Source of the DNA: DATLYB01 sp964502525
GTDB taxonomy: Bacteria; Bacteroidota; Bacteroidia; Chitinophagales; CAIOSU01
Assembly: GCA_964502525.1 (NCBI GenBank)
Contig: CAZCXH010000037.1
Span: 1 to 33,840 of the forward strand
Length of the DNA stretch: 33,840 bases
Direction of reading: 5' to 3'
Shown here: positions 25,460-32,632 of the stretch, piece by piece
Position numbering within the stretch: position 1 is the stretch's first letter
How the letters are laid out: each line of letters starts with the position of its first letter
Notes under the pieces: generated by a model
Told to the model about the DNA's origin: nothing
Databases searched by the model: none
Seen by the model: only the letters and a program-made list of their open reading frames with translations
Position numbers and translations under genes: made by a program

Positions 25460-25467
25460 TACTTTTG
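25460..25467 (+). promoter_or_regulatory. Bacteroidota -7 promoter box before the dienelactone hydrolase gene
   Basis: TACTTTTG matches TAnnTTTG exactly, 70 bases before the ATG at 25537. No -33 TTTG at the usual spacing. Confidence 0.4.
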
Positions 25468-25536
25468 GTTAATAACGAGCATACTGCAGTTCAATTGTTT
25501 GAAAACCTGAGTTGTTTTGGTACAAAACCTGTTCTT

Positions 25537-26364
25537 ATGAAGAAAGTAATTCCCTTAACAATCATAGTCATGAGCCAATTCATAGTCAGCGCGCAGCAAA
25601 AAATGTCATGCCATCCGACAGAAGAATTCGCCATGTTTTCGAAAGACGAAGGATTCAGGATGGAGCATGATGAGCCACGCGAGTTCAGGTATTCGGGAAA
25701 AGGGGAGATGATTACATTCAAAACCGCAGACGGCAAAGATGCTAACGGTTTTCTCATCAAATCTGATAAGCCCAGCGGCAATTACCTTTTTGTCTTTCAC
25801 GAATGGTGGGGCTTGAATGACTACATCAAACAACAGGCTGCGACATTCCAAAAGGATTTGGGCAACATCAATGTGCTTGCCCTTGACCTCTATGATGGAA
25901 AAGTTACTGCCAGCCGCGAGGAGGCGGCAAAACTGATGTCTGCCGTTGATGTGAAGCGAGCGGAAGCCATCGTGAATGGCGCTGTGGAATATGCCGGCAG
26001 GGATGCTAAGATATATACGGTCGGCTGGTGTTTCGGTGGCGGCTGGTCGTTGCAAGCCTCTTTATTGAGCGGCAAGCAGGCGGCAGGCTGCATCATCTAT
26101 TACGGAATGCCTGAGAAGGATGTGGCGAAACTGAAAACACTCAATGGCGATGTATTGGGAATTTTCGCGTCAAAAGATGCGTGGATCACCCAGGATGTCG
26201 TGAAGGAATTCGACAAGAATATGAAAATGGCAGGCAAGCGGATTGATATTGTCTCATTCGCTGCCGACCACGCTTTCGCCAATCCGAGCAACCCGCAGTT
26301 TGACAAGGAAGCTACGGAGAAGGCTTACAAATATTCAATCGAGTTTCTGAAACAGCGGCTATAA
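25537..26364 (+). CDS. Exported dienelactone hydrolase family protein
   Basis: 275 residues from ATG 25537, where a signal peptide begins (MKKVIPLTIIVMSQFIVSAQ); the longer frame from 25465 would place 24 polar residues before it. The body is an alpha/beta hydrolase of the DLH type: FVFHEWWGLNDYIKQQA, VLALDLYDGKVTASREEA and VGWCFGGGWSLQA with the nucleophile C165, then FASKDAW (Asp) and AADHAFANPSN (His), completing the Cys-Asp-His triad. It acts on an ester or lactone in the periplasm; the substrate is unknown. Confidence 0.88.
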   Translation: MKKVIPLTIIVMSQFIVSAQQKMSCHPTEEFAMFSKDEGFRMEHDEPREFRYSGKGEMITFKTADGKDANGFLIKSDKPSGNYLFVFHEWWGLNDYIKQQAATFQKDLGNINVLALDLYDGKVTASREEAAKLMSAVDVKRAEAIVNGAVEYAGRDAKIYTVGWCFGGGWSLQASLLSGKQAAGCIIYYGMPEKDVAKLKTLNGDVLGIFASKDAWITQDVVKEFDKNMKMAGKRIDIVSFAADHAFANPSNPQFDKEATEKAYKYSIEFLKQRL

Positions 26365-26454
26365 TAACCGGCATTTGTAATTCAGGCGAAACGGCAAAGG
26401 AACTTTTATCGTCCGGCAGTGTTGCGTTCTGCATAAATCTCAATCTGAACAGGG

Positions 26455-27114
26455 ATGCTGAAAAATTCATCTGATATATTTTTAATTGTTTTTTTAATAA
26501 CTCTTTTTTCATTCTGCTCAGGACAGGAAAATAATAAATCAACTCAACCGGGAGATATAACCATGAAAGACACCAACGTAAAACTCGACACCGCCACATT
26601 CGGAGCCGGATGCTTCTGGTGCGTGGAAGCTATTTTCCAAAACCTGGAAGGCGTTTACTCCGTTCATGCGGGCTACTCAGGTGGTCATGTTGTGAATCCC
26701 ACTTACAAGCAGGTGTGCGATGGCAGTACCGGGCATGTGGAAGTGGCGCAGATCACCTACGATCCGAAAATAATTTCATTTGAAGAGTTGCTCGATGTTT
26801 TTTGGAAAACTCATGATCCGACAACGCTCAACCGCCAGGGGCATGATGTTGGCGAGCAATACCGCTCGGTGATTTTCTATCACAATGAGGGGCAGAAATC
26901 TACCGCGGAAAAATCCAAAAAAGAAATGGATGAATCAGGATATTTCGATGCTCCAATCGTTACTGCAATCGAACCTCTCGAAAACTATTACGAGGCCGAA
27001 GACTACCATCAGGATTATTTCAAATACAACCCCAACCAGCCTTATTGCGTGGCGGTGGTCAAGCCGAAAGTGGACAAGTTCAGGAAGGAGTTCAAGGACA
27101 AGTTAAAGCAGTAG
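26455..27114 (+). CDS. msrA: Peptide-methionine (S)-S-oxide reductase, exported
   Basis: 219 residues. The catalytic motif GCFWCVEAIF has C53 as the attacking Cys; further family segments are GVYSVHAGYSGGHVVNPTY, GSTGHVEVAQITYDP, HDPTTLNRQGHDVGEQYRSV and YYEAEDYHQDYF. It repairs S-sulfoxides of oxidised methionine in proteins. The N-terminus (DIFLIVFLITLFSFCSGQENN) is a signal sequence, possibly lipoprotein-type with Cys 21, so repair should take place outside the cytoplasm. An internal Met (MKDTNVKL) could give a cytoplasmic form. Confidence 0.93.
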   Translation: MLKNSSDIFLIVFLITLFSFCSGQENNKSTQPGDITMKDTNVKLDTATFGAGCFWCVEAIFQNLEGVYSVHAGYSGGHVVNPTYKQVCDGSTGHVEVAQITYDPKIISFEELLDVFWKTHDPTTLNRQGHDVGEQYRSVIFYHNEGQKSTAEKSKKEMDESGYFDAPIVTAIEPLENYYEAEDYHQDYFKYNPNQPYCVAVVKPKVDKFRKEFKDKLKQ

Positions 27115-27168
27115 TTTTTCTTCGCAAGCGGCAAAGATTTTTTTACCTTGCGCTTCCTCTTTATCAGG

Positions 27169-28374
27169 ATGATGCCATACTCTTCCCTGCGCTCCCTTGC
27201 TGTTGTGGGTTTGTTTTCCCTCTTTATCCCCTTTTCCATTTATTCGCAGCAGTTGAAAATTTCATACTATGCCGCAACGCCTCCGGAATATTTGGATCTC
27301 CTGAAATCCAATGCCGAGATCCGGAATAACACCATCCTGAATGAAGCGATAGTTGACCTTGCCGATGTTTACCTCACTGATTCTATTTTGCCGAGAAAGT
27401 TCGAGCGTCATCAGCTTGCGATAGTTGGCGGTTTCACGCGCATGGCCGGCTTCCGCTGGCTCTCCATCAACGGACGCAAGGAAAAATATGTGGGAAGCGC
27501 AAGGAACGGATTCAGGATTCCTGGCGACAAGGAACACTTTACGGAATATGACGTGAACATCAACCTCGTTCCTCATCTGAAGCGTTACATTGATTTGGCA
27601 TATAACGCCTTTATGAGGCAAAAGGAAATCGGAAGGTACAGGAAGGAGAACGGTTATTACCGCACAGCCCCGTTCATATATCCCGATGACACAACCGACT
27701 TGAACGTGTATGATTTGCATTGCGAGCTTTCACCTCCAAGAGGTTACCGTGCGATGATCAATGAACTGGTTTATCCTATCATCACGGGCAACAGTGCAAC
27801 AAAACACGCGCATTTCGGAGATGAAAATTTCACAGCGGGGTTATATGGCGCTTACATTTCCGATTGCAACCACGATTGCCACCCGGAGATTCATCCCTAC
27901 GAATGGCTGTGGTGGCTGAATGTGCATCCTGAGCAGGATGCGGAGCCTCATTCAAAAACGTGGATATTCGGACTTTTCCGAGAGGGCAGCAATAGGTTTC
28001 CGAAGTGGTCGCCAAGTCCAAGGACTGGCGGAATTGAAATCCCTTTTGTGTTTCCAGCAGACATAAAAGAATTCCTATTTGATTGGCAGCACCTTGTTTT
28101 CAGCCGCTTCAGCAAAGAGGGGTTCAGGCAACTAAACATTCCAGCGGATGCAATGGGTCTTGACAAATCAGAATGGAAATTTTCTATTAAGGATTCCGGG
28201 ATTCAGGATGTTTCTGTCATCCTCAAAACAAATGCGCCCATCATCCAAAACGAAATAAAATTTTGGTTTTCCGACTTAAACCTTGACAAGGAAAAGATGC
28301 TCATTAGTGGCAAACTTCATGTCGCCACGTCTGTTGAAGATCTCTATACCGCCAAGGTTAAATTCTCCTATTAA
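27169..28374 (+). CDS. Secreted protein of unknown function
   Basis: 401 residues from ATG 27169 (or the next codon, 27172); a TTG at 27148 precedes the signal peptide and is unlikely. Signal peptide: LRSLAVVGLFSLFIPFSIYS. I do not recognise the family. The mature part is mixed alpha/beta with notable clusters of aromatic residues and CNHDCHPEIHPYEWLWWLN at residues 233-251, in which two Cys and three His could hold a metal, and further His at KHAHFGDENF. The C-terminus looks beta-rich (IKFWFSDLNLDKEKMLISGK). Lies between msrA and tRNA-Ser without obvious partners. Confidence 0.7.
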   Translation: MMPYSSLRSLAVVGLFSLFIPFSIYSQQLKISYYAATPPEYLDLLKSNAEIRNNTILNEAIVDLADVYLTDSILPRKFERHQLAIVGGFTRMAGFRWLSINGRKEKYVGSARNGFRIPGDKEHFTEYDVNINLVPHLKRYIDLAYNAFMRQKEIGRYRKENGYYRTAPFIYPDDTTDLNVYDLHCELSPPRGYRAMINELVYPIITGNSATKHAHFGDENFTAGLYGAYISDCNHDCHPEIHPYEWLWWLNVHPEQDAEPHSKTWIFGLFREGSNRFPKWSPSPRTGGIEIPFVFPADIKEFLFDWQHLVFSRFSKEGFRQLNIPADAMGLDKSEWKFSIKDSGIQDVSVILKTNAPIIQNEIKFWFSDLNLDKEKMLISGKLHVATSVEDLYTAKVKFSY

Positions 28375-28378
28375 CCTC

Positions 28379-28386
28379 TAACTTTG
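28379..28386 (+). promoter_or_regulatory. Bacteroidota -7 promoter box before tRNA-Ser
   Basis: TAACTTTG matches TAnnTTTG and ends 8 bases before the first base of the tRNA, so transcription would start almost at its 5' end. Confidence 0.55.
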
Positions 28387-28394
28387 TCCTTTCA

Positions 28395-28482
28395 GGAGAG
28401 ATGCCAGAGTGGCCGATCGGGGCGGTCTCGAAAACCGTTGTCCGCCTTAGGCGGACCGAGGGTTCGAATCCCTCTCTCTCCG
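28395..28482 (+). tRNA. tRNA-Ser (anticodon CGA)
   Basis: 88 bases. Acceptor arms GGAGAGA (28395-28401) and TCTCTCC (28475-28481) pair fully, discriminator G at 28482. The anticodon loop CTCGAAA gives CGA (reads UCG, Ser). The long variable arm TCCGCC-TTA-GGCGGA (28441-28455) is class II, as for Ser. The T arm is GAGGG-TTCGAAT-CCCTC. CCA is not encoded. Confidence 0.95.
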
Positions 28483-28495
28483 CTCTCTGATGCCG

Positions 28496-28512
28496 TGCCT
28501 TCAGCGAAGGCA
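28496..28512. repeat. Short palindrome after tRNA-Ser
   Basis: TGCCTTC (28496-28502) and GAAGGCA (28506-28512) pair around AGC. There is no T-run, so it is more like a REP-type element than a terminator. Confidence 0.5.
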
Positions 28513-28596
28513 GGCTGATTCCTTCGCTCAACGCAACTTTTTACGCATATTTCGTACACCTTACACAGTTTGAGTGGCATAAGTGTATATTTTTTA

Positions 28597-28627
28597 TTTG
28601 ATAAGAAGCCCGCTATTATTAACTTTA
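28597..28627 (+). promoter_or_regulatory. Putative promoter of the DnaJ-TPR gene
   Basis: TTTG at 28597-28600, 19 bases, then TAACTTTA at 28620-28627: the Bacteroidota -33/-7 arrangement with one mismatch. It ends 8 bases before ATG 28636, so the leader is very short. Confidence 0.55.
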
Positions 28628-28635
28628 CATAACCT

Positions 28636-29664
28636 ATGCGTGTCAGGGATTATTACTCAGTGCTGGGGATTCCTCCCAGTTCTTCGCAGGATGAAATCAA
28701 AGCCGCTTACCGCAAGCTGGTGAGGCAGTTCCATCCCGATAAGAATTTCGGGAACGAAAAGCAATTCAAGCTTATTCAGGAGGCCTACGAGGTTTTATCG
28801 GATAACAGAAAACGCGACCATTTCGATGCGCAACTGGCTTATGAAACCTATACCAATGATCCCGATGAGTTGGCGAAGTTTCTTCGGGATCAAAAAAACA
28901 AACCTAAACGTTACAGACCCCCTGCTGATGACGAAGAAGAGGAAGAACCGGCAAGAAGATTTGTGTTCAATTCAACCAGCGCGCTGATTGCCGGCATAGT
29001 ATTGATTATCGCAGGCGTAAATGTTTTCATCTTTAAAAACAGCGTAGGGACAGATTCGGCTGAGGAAATTGATTACGGAAATTATTCTTATGATACCTCA
29101 GCGGATAAGTTGTCAAAGGACTATTTTCAGAAGGCAATGCACTATTTCCATGAAAACAATATGGAATTCGCGCTGATATATTTTAAGAAAGCCATTGATA
29201 TTTCACCCAGCGACCCGAAACTCTACTTTAACCGAGGGCTTGCCTACTACGTCAGGAAAGATTACAAGTCAGCCCTCAAAGATCTCGATCAAACCGCAGA
29301 GTTGGATGCGAATTATAAAAATGTTTTTTGGATAAGGGCTAAGGTAAAATACGATATGGATGATAATCCCGGTGCGATAGCCGATTTCACAGAGGCCATC
29401 AAATATGATCCGAGGAACGATTCTCTTTATTTCAACCGCGGGCTTGCCTATTACTATATCAATAAGTATGACATGGCTATCCGCGACATTGACCGGGCAA
29501 TAGAGCTGAATCCCCGGCAGGGACAATATTATTTCGATCGCGGTGATGCAAAACAAATGGCGGGAGATGAAGATGGCACCTGCAGCGATTGGTCGAAAGC
29601 CAAAGAAATGGGCTATATCTCTACTCAATTTAATAAGAAGCCCTGCCTTTCGACAGGCTCCTGA
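28636..29664 (+). CDS. DnaJ-domain membrane protein with TPR repeats
   Basis: 342 residues. Residues 1-70 are a J domain (DYYSVLGIPPSSSQDEIKAA, HPD at 33-35, FKLIQEAYEVLSD), so it should stimulate a DnaK-type chaperone. An acidic linker (DDEEEEEPARR) precedes one transmembrane helix (about 115-133), and then about four TPR units follow (YFNRGLAYYVRKDYKSALKDL; DSLYFNRGLAYYYINKYDMA). The J domain would be cytoplasmic and the TPRs outside. It ends GTCSDWSKAKEMG, like the TPR protein at 20206, then FNKKPCLSTGS, whose last part is read from a REP-like palindrome. Confidence 0.88.
   Translation: MRVRDYYSVLGIPPSSSQDEIKAAYRKLVRQFHPDKNFGNEKQFKLIQEAYEVLSDNRKRDHFDAQLAYETYTNDPDELAKFLRDQKNKPKRYRPPADDEEEEEPARRFVFNSTSALIAGIVLIIAGVNVFIFKNSVGTDSAEEIDYGNYSYDTSADKLSKDYFQKAMHYFHENNMEFALIYFKKAIDISPSDPKLYFNRGLAYYVRKDYKSALKDLDQTAELDANYKNVFWIRAKVKYDMDDNPGAIADFTEAIKYDPRNDSLYFNRGLAYYYINKYDMAIRDIDRAIELNPRQGQYYFDRGDAKQMAGDEDGTCSDWSKAKEMGYISTQFNKKPCLSTGS
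29639..29663. repeat. REP-like element covering the 3' end of the DnaJ-TPR gene
   Basis: CCTGCCTTTCGACAGGCTCC (29642-29661) is an imperfect palindrome around TTCGA. The sequence resembles a dispersed Bacteroidota repeat (AGCCTGTCGAAAGGC on the other strand). It encodes the terminal PCLSTGS of the preceding gene. Confidence 0.5.
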
Positions 29665-29697
29665 AATGGCTGTTCCCCTTTGAAAAATGAAAATAAG

Positions 29698-29705
29698 TAT
29701 CTTTG
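29698..29705 (+). promoter_or_regulatory. Bacteroidota -7 promoter box before tRNA-Asp
   Basis: TATCTTTG matches TAnnTTTG, 34 bases upstream of the tRNA. Confidence 0.5.
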
Positions 29706-29739
29706 CTCACGTTTTTTTTTTGAGCGCGCCCTTTTTTGA

Positions 29740-29816
29740 GGATCGGTAGTTCAGTTGGTTAGAATGCTGCCCTGTCACGGCAGAGGTCGCGGGTTCGAGT
29801 CCCGTCCGGTCCGCCA
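29740..29816 (+). tRNA. tRNA-Asp (anticodon GUC)
   Basis: Acceptor GGATCGG (29740-29746) pairs with CCGGTCC (29806-29812, one G-T pair), discriminator G at 29813, CCA encoded at 29814-29816. Anticodon stem-loop CTGCC-CTGTCAC-GGCAG gives GTC (Asp). T arm GCGGG-TTCGAGT-CCCGT. The decayed integrase lies just downstream, and tRNA 3' ends are common integration sites. Confidence 0.95.
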
Positions 29817-29833
29817 ACACTTGGTGAATCCTT

Positions 29834-29875
29834 AACAACCCTTGCCAGAACTCAATACTGGCAAGGGTTGTTCTT
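29834..29875 (+). terminator. Strong intrinsic terminator after tRNA-Asp
   Basis: AACAACCCTTGCCAG (29834-29848) is perfectly complementary to CTGGCAAGGGTTGTT (29858-29872), loop of 9, followed by CTTTTT. It ends the tRNA-Asp transcript. Confidence 0.9.
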
Positions 29876-29912
29876 TTTGGGTTGTCCAAATTTTGTTGTT
29901 TTACTACATATT

Positions 29913-29961
29913 CTTGGTGAACTAATCGGTGACCTCACCAAGATGTCCGCTCGAGGTCACC
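29913..29961. repeat. Overlapping inverted repeats between tRNA-Asp and integrase
   Basis: CTTGGTGA (29913-29920) pairs with TCACCAAG (29935-29942); GGTGACCTC (29928-29936) pairs with GAGGTCACC (29953-29961). The arms share 29935-29936, so both hairpins cannot form fully together. CTTGGTGAA also occurs at 29820-29828, just after the tRNA. Candidate recombinase arm sites or regulatory structure. The rest of 29876-30055 includes a 7-bp hairpin, GGTATGC/GCATACC at 30007-30023, but no gene. Confidence 0.6.
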
Positions 29962-30055
29962 AGAAGAGACGCAATAAGTTGTGTCTCAATCCATTGGAAC
30001 GTTTGAGGTATGCTTCGCATACCAACGTCCAAATCCATTTAAATCTTTTTACGCC

Positions 30056-30538
30056 ATGGAAACTCAAATGAATCCATCATTTGCGTTGCTGTTCTTTTTG
30101 AGAACCAGCAAGCAAAACGGTAAGGGTGAAGCACCCATTTATTGCCGCATCACGGTGAACGGCCAGAGAGCAGAGTTGTCAATTCAAAGATGGATTGAGC
30201 CTGCCCGGTGGAATAGCGAAGGAGGATATGCCAAGGGCACCAAAGAAGATGCAAAGAGCCTCAACTACTTTATTGATACAATCAAAGGCAGACTGAGGGA
30301 AATCCAAAATAATTTGATTGAGAAGCGGAAACAAATCACCGCAGAATCAATCAAAAACATTTACCTCGGAAAAGAAGAAAAGCAGTGGACGGTCAATGAG
30401 TCGTTTGAGTACCACAACTCTCGGATGAAGGAGCGGATAGGAATTGACGTTGAAAAAGTAACGTGGAAGAAATTTGAAACCGCGTTGAAGCATGTGAAAG
30501 AGTTTATTCAGCATCATCACCAACTTTCTTATCGGTAA
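30056..30538 (+). pseudogene. Tyrosine recombinase, N-terminal half (Arm-binding and start of core-binding domain)
   Basis: 160 residues from ATG 30056 (METQMNPSFALLFFLRTSKQ). The Arm-DNA-binding domain is evident (IYCRITVNGQRAELSIQR, ARWNSEGGYAKGT), then the helical segment leading to the SAM-like core-binding domain (VTWKKFETALKHVKEFIQ). In intact Bacteroidota integrases this continues into the rest of that domain and the catalytic domain. Here it breaks off after KEFIQ and ends in HHHQLSYR, which is the antisense of the catalytic half encoded on the other strand. Without catalysis it is inactive alone. Confidence 0.85.
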
Positions 30539-31262
30539 TCTTCGCGTAAACCTGTGTTGTTTGAAGTTTTTTATGTCCCAACATCTTGCTTACGCTTTCG
30601 ATTGAGATACCGTTGGTCAAGGTTACGGTGGTGGCGAAGGTATGCCTCGCCAAATGTGTAGTGAGAACTTTTGTAATGCCGCACAAGTCAGCTATCTCTT
30701 TCAGATATGCATTGAACTTTTGGTTCGAATTCACCGGCAATAATCTTCCGCTTGCGGAACACTCTGGATCGTTCTTGTACTTCTCAATAATCTCCAATGG
30801 TTTCGGGAATAACGGAATCTCAGAGGTGGATCCGGTTTTTGTCCGGTCAATCTGTATCCATTTTTCACGGTCAATTTTAGGGACGATATGATTTGCCGTC
30901 AGTTTCTGTACGTCCGAATAGGCAAGCCCGGTGTAGCAGCAAAACACAAAAACATCCCGTACTCTATCGAGTCTTTGTATGTGCAGGATTTTGCTTTCCA
31001 GGGTTTTTAATTCTTCTTCTGTCAGGTAACCTCGCTTCACTTCCTGCTGCTTTCCTTTGAATGCCATGAAGGGATCTTTCATCAGCCAATCATTCGCCAC
31101 TGCCAAGTGAATAATCTTTCGGAACATTCTGATATACTTCAGTGCACTGTTATGGTTGCATTTCTTTTCGGTTCGGAGGTAATGCTCGAAGTCATTCACA
31201 AACGAATAGCTCAATTCTGAAATGAAATTGTTGAAAGCAAAATTGTATGGCGATGGTGTTAA
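30504..31262 (-). pseudogene. Tyrosine recombinase, C-terminal half on the opposite strand
   Basis: The minus-strand frame is open from 31262 to the TAA at 30504; a TTG at 31214 is the only start-like codon and is probably not a real start. The translation begins inside the core-binding domain (NNFISELSYSFVNDFEHYLR, then CNHNSALKYIRMFRKIIHLA) and includes the catalytic domain: VFCCYTGLAYSDVQKLT, RTKTGSTSEIPL, HLARHTFAT with His and Arg, LGHKKLQTTQVYAKI with His and the nucleophile Tyr. It picks up close to where the plus-strand half stops. So the two halves derive from one roughly 400-residue integrase broken by an inversion of about 0.7 kb. Confidence 0.85.
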
Positions 31263-31337
31263 TCAAGACAGAACTATATTTGCCGACCCCCAGAAATAAA
31301 ACCAAATAGCATTATGTGATACTAACTCCATATCGCT

Positions 31338-31366
31338 CCTTCTTTGTTAGTGGAAATCAAAGAAGG
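31338..31366. repeat. Inverted repeat upstream of the HTH gene
   Basis: CCTTCTTTG (31338-31346) and CAAAGAAGG (31358-31366) are perfectly complementary, loop of 11. A -7-like TATATTTG lies at 31275-31282. Possibly an operator or leader hairpin for the gene at 31451. Confidence 0.5.
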
Positions 31367-31450
31367 TAACCTTTGAATGCTCCCCGCGTGAGCTGCCCTG
31401 AAAGGGTTGCAGCGTGTTGCAATATCCTCCACAACATAAAAACAATTTTT

Positions 31451-31720
31451 ATGCAAGTGAATATTGTAACAAAAGAGGACTTGGAAGCCCTGAAGCTTGA
31501 CCTCCTCAATGAATTAAAAAAAATAATTACAGAAAAAAATTCTCCCCCGGTTCGTTGGCTAAGAACCAAGGATGTTTGTGCTATGCTTAACATATCGCAA
31601 AGCAGCATCCAGAATTACCGGGCTAAAGGATTACTAAAACCTCATAAGGTTAGTGGTTCCATTTACTATGATTATGAGGAAATTGAAAAACTGCTGCAAC
31701 ATGGACACACTAAAATCTGA
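31451..31720 (+). CDS. Excisionase/MerR-like HTH DNA-binding protein
   Basis: 89 residues from ATG 31451. After a helical N-terminus (TKEDLEALKLDLLNELKKII) comes a winged helix-turn-helix of the HTH_17 type: VRWLRTKDVCAMLNISQSSI, QNYRAKGLLKPHKVSGSIYYDYEEIEKLL. Such proteins accompany integrases in Bacteroidota mobile elements as excisionases or regulators. An in-frame extension to 31373 lacks a better start. Given the broken integrase, it is probably a remnant. Confidence 0.82.
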   Translation: MQVNIVTKEDLEALKLDLLNELKKIITEKNSPPVRWLRTKDVCAMLNISQSSIQNYRAKGLLKPHKVSGSIYYDYEEIEKLLQHGHTKI

Positions 31721-31748
31721 CAATTTAGATAAGATAGGTAGTGTGACC

Positions 31749-31859
31749 TGTAAGCATCTTAATCATTTGGCTTACAAGCTAATAACAAAAGCATTGCTCA
31801 CTTAGGAAAGTTATTCTAAGAACAGTACGGATTAATCAAATTAACCCACCGGGTTAATT
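31749..31859. repeat. Cluster of inverted repeats upstream of the RepL-like gene
   Basis: TGTAAGC (31749-31755) with GCTTACA (31770-31776); CTTAG (31801-31805) with CTAAG (31816-31820); and AATTAACCC (31839-31847) with GGGTTAATT (31851-31859), a perfect 21-bp palindrome with 3-base centre. Binding sites for the replication protein or its regulator are the obvious reading. Confidence 0.5.
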
Positions 31860-31903
31860 CTATACACGCTGTTAAATGGATGACACCTTAAAAATTAAGA
31901 TTT

Positions 31904-32338
31904 ATGAAATCAAACAAAGTCTTTGAACAAACTGATACCGTGCTCGATGAACACGGGACAATAAAAGAGAGCCGCAAACGAATAATCCGACATGTAAAGA
32001 GTGATTCATTTGTTAAGGTATATCTGGAAGACCTCTCTGCACTTCTTGGGATAAAGCAAATACTGCACTACAAGGTTCTTTTGTGCATATCAAAACGAGT
32101 TGAGTATGACACTAATAAAATCATAATATTAAAAGGGGTAAAGGTTGAGATCGCTAATGAAATCGGATATAATCCAAAATCCGTAGATAATGCCATATCC
32201 TATTTAACATCAAAGGGAATGCTGATAAGAACAGAACGCTCCAGTTATATTCTGAATCCACAGCTTTTTTTTAAAGGAGAGGAAATAAAGAGGTCGAATA
32301 TCATTAAGCTAATCTTGGAGTACCGCCTTAACCATTAA
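31904..32338 (+). CDS. RepL-like replication initiation/maintenance protein
   Basis: 144 residues from ATG 31904. It resembles the RepL family of plasmid replication proteins: SFVKVYLEDLSALLGIKQ, VLLCISKRVEYDTNKIIIL and a winged-helix segment KVEIANEIGYNPKSVDNAIS followed by YLTSKGMLIRTERSSYILNP. It would bind an origin or iteron; the palindromes upstream and the hairpin-rich stretch downstream are candidates. Such genes also occur in integrated mobilisable elements, consistent with the integrase remnant next to it. Confidence 0.7.
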   Translation: MKSNKVFEQTDTVLDEHGTIKESRKRIIRHVKSDSFVKVYLEDLSALLGIKQILHYKVLLCISKRVEYDTNKIIILKGVKVEIANEIGYNPKSVDNAISYLTSKGMLIRTERSSYILNPQLFFKGEEIKRSNIIKLILEYRLNH

Positions 32339-32344
32339 GGTTGT

Positions 32345-32632
32345 ACTACCCTTTGACATAGCCTCCCTCAATTGCCGCCCGCTCGAAGCCAACGCTTCGC
32401 AGGGAATAAGGTGTTCGGACTTCGCTCCGCCTCGTTCCGCAAAGCATGTTGTCAAGGGTATATGAACTCCCTTCGGTCGCCCTTGACAACACCGCTCGCT
32501 CCCAAGCTGTTTGTGTGCCGGTGGGTACTCACAGCAAGGTCGCTCGCTTGCTTTGCTACACGAACTTCCGCTCAGTCCTCACCCGGGGCTTCTTCTGCCC
32601 CCTTGAACCCCATCAAGGTATTCGCTTCGCTC
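32345..32632. other. Hairpin-dense GC-rich stretch without a credible gene
   Basis: The frame is open but gives an implausible composition. It contains several inverted repeats: CGAAGC/GCTTCG (32384-32399), a perfect 12-bp pair TGTTGTCAAGGG (32447-32458) with CCCTTGACAACA (32480-32491), GGGGC/GCCCC near 32585-32601, and CCTTGA/TCAAGG near 32601-32618. Short motifs such as TTCGCTCC and CGCTCGC recur. Composition differs sharply from both neighbours. A replication or transfer origin, or a mobile-element end, would fit. Confidence 0.5.

Noticed and set aside
28392..28580. 62-residue minus-strand frame over tRNA-Ser
   Set aside because: It is antisense to a complete tRNA gene.
29707..29889. 60-residue minus-strand frame over tRNA-Asp
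   Set aside because: Antisense to the tRNA and its terminator; such translated tRNA antisense frames are a known annotation artefact.
32372..32632. N-terminal extension of the T9SS protein
   Set aside because: It is read through hairpin-rich repeats, has no signal peptide and is unlike the beta-rich body.
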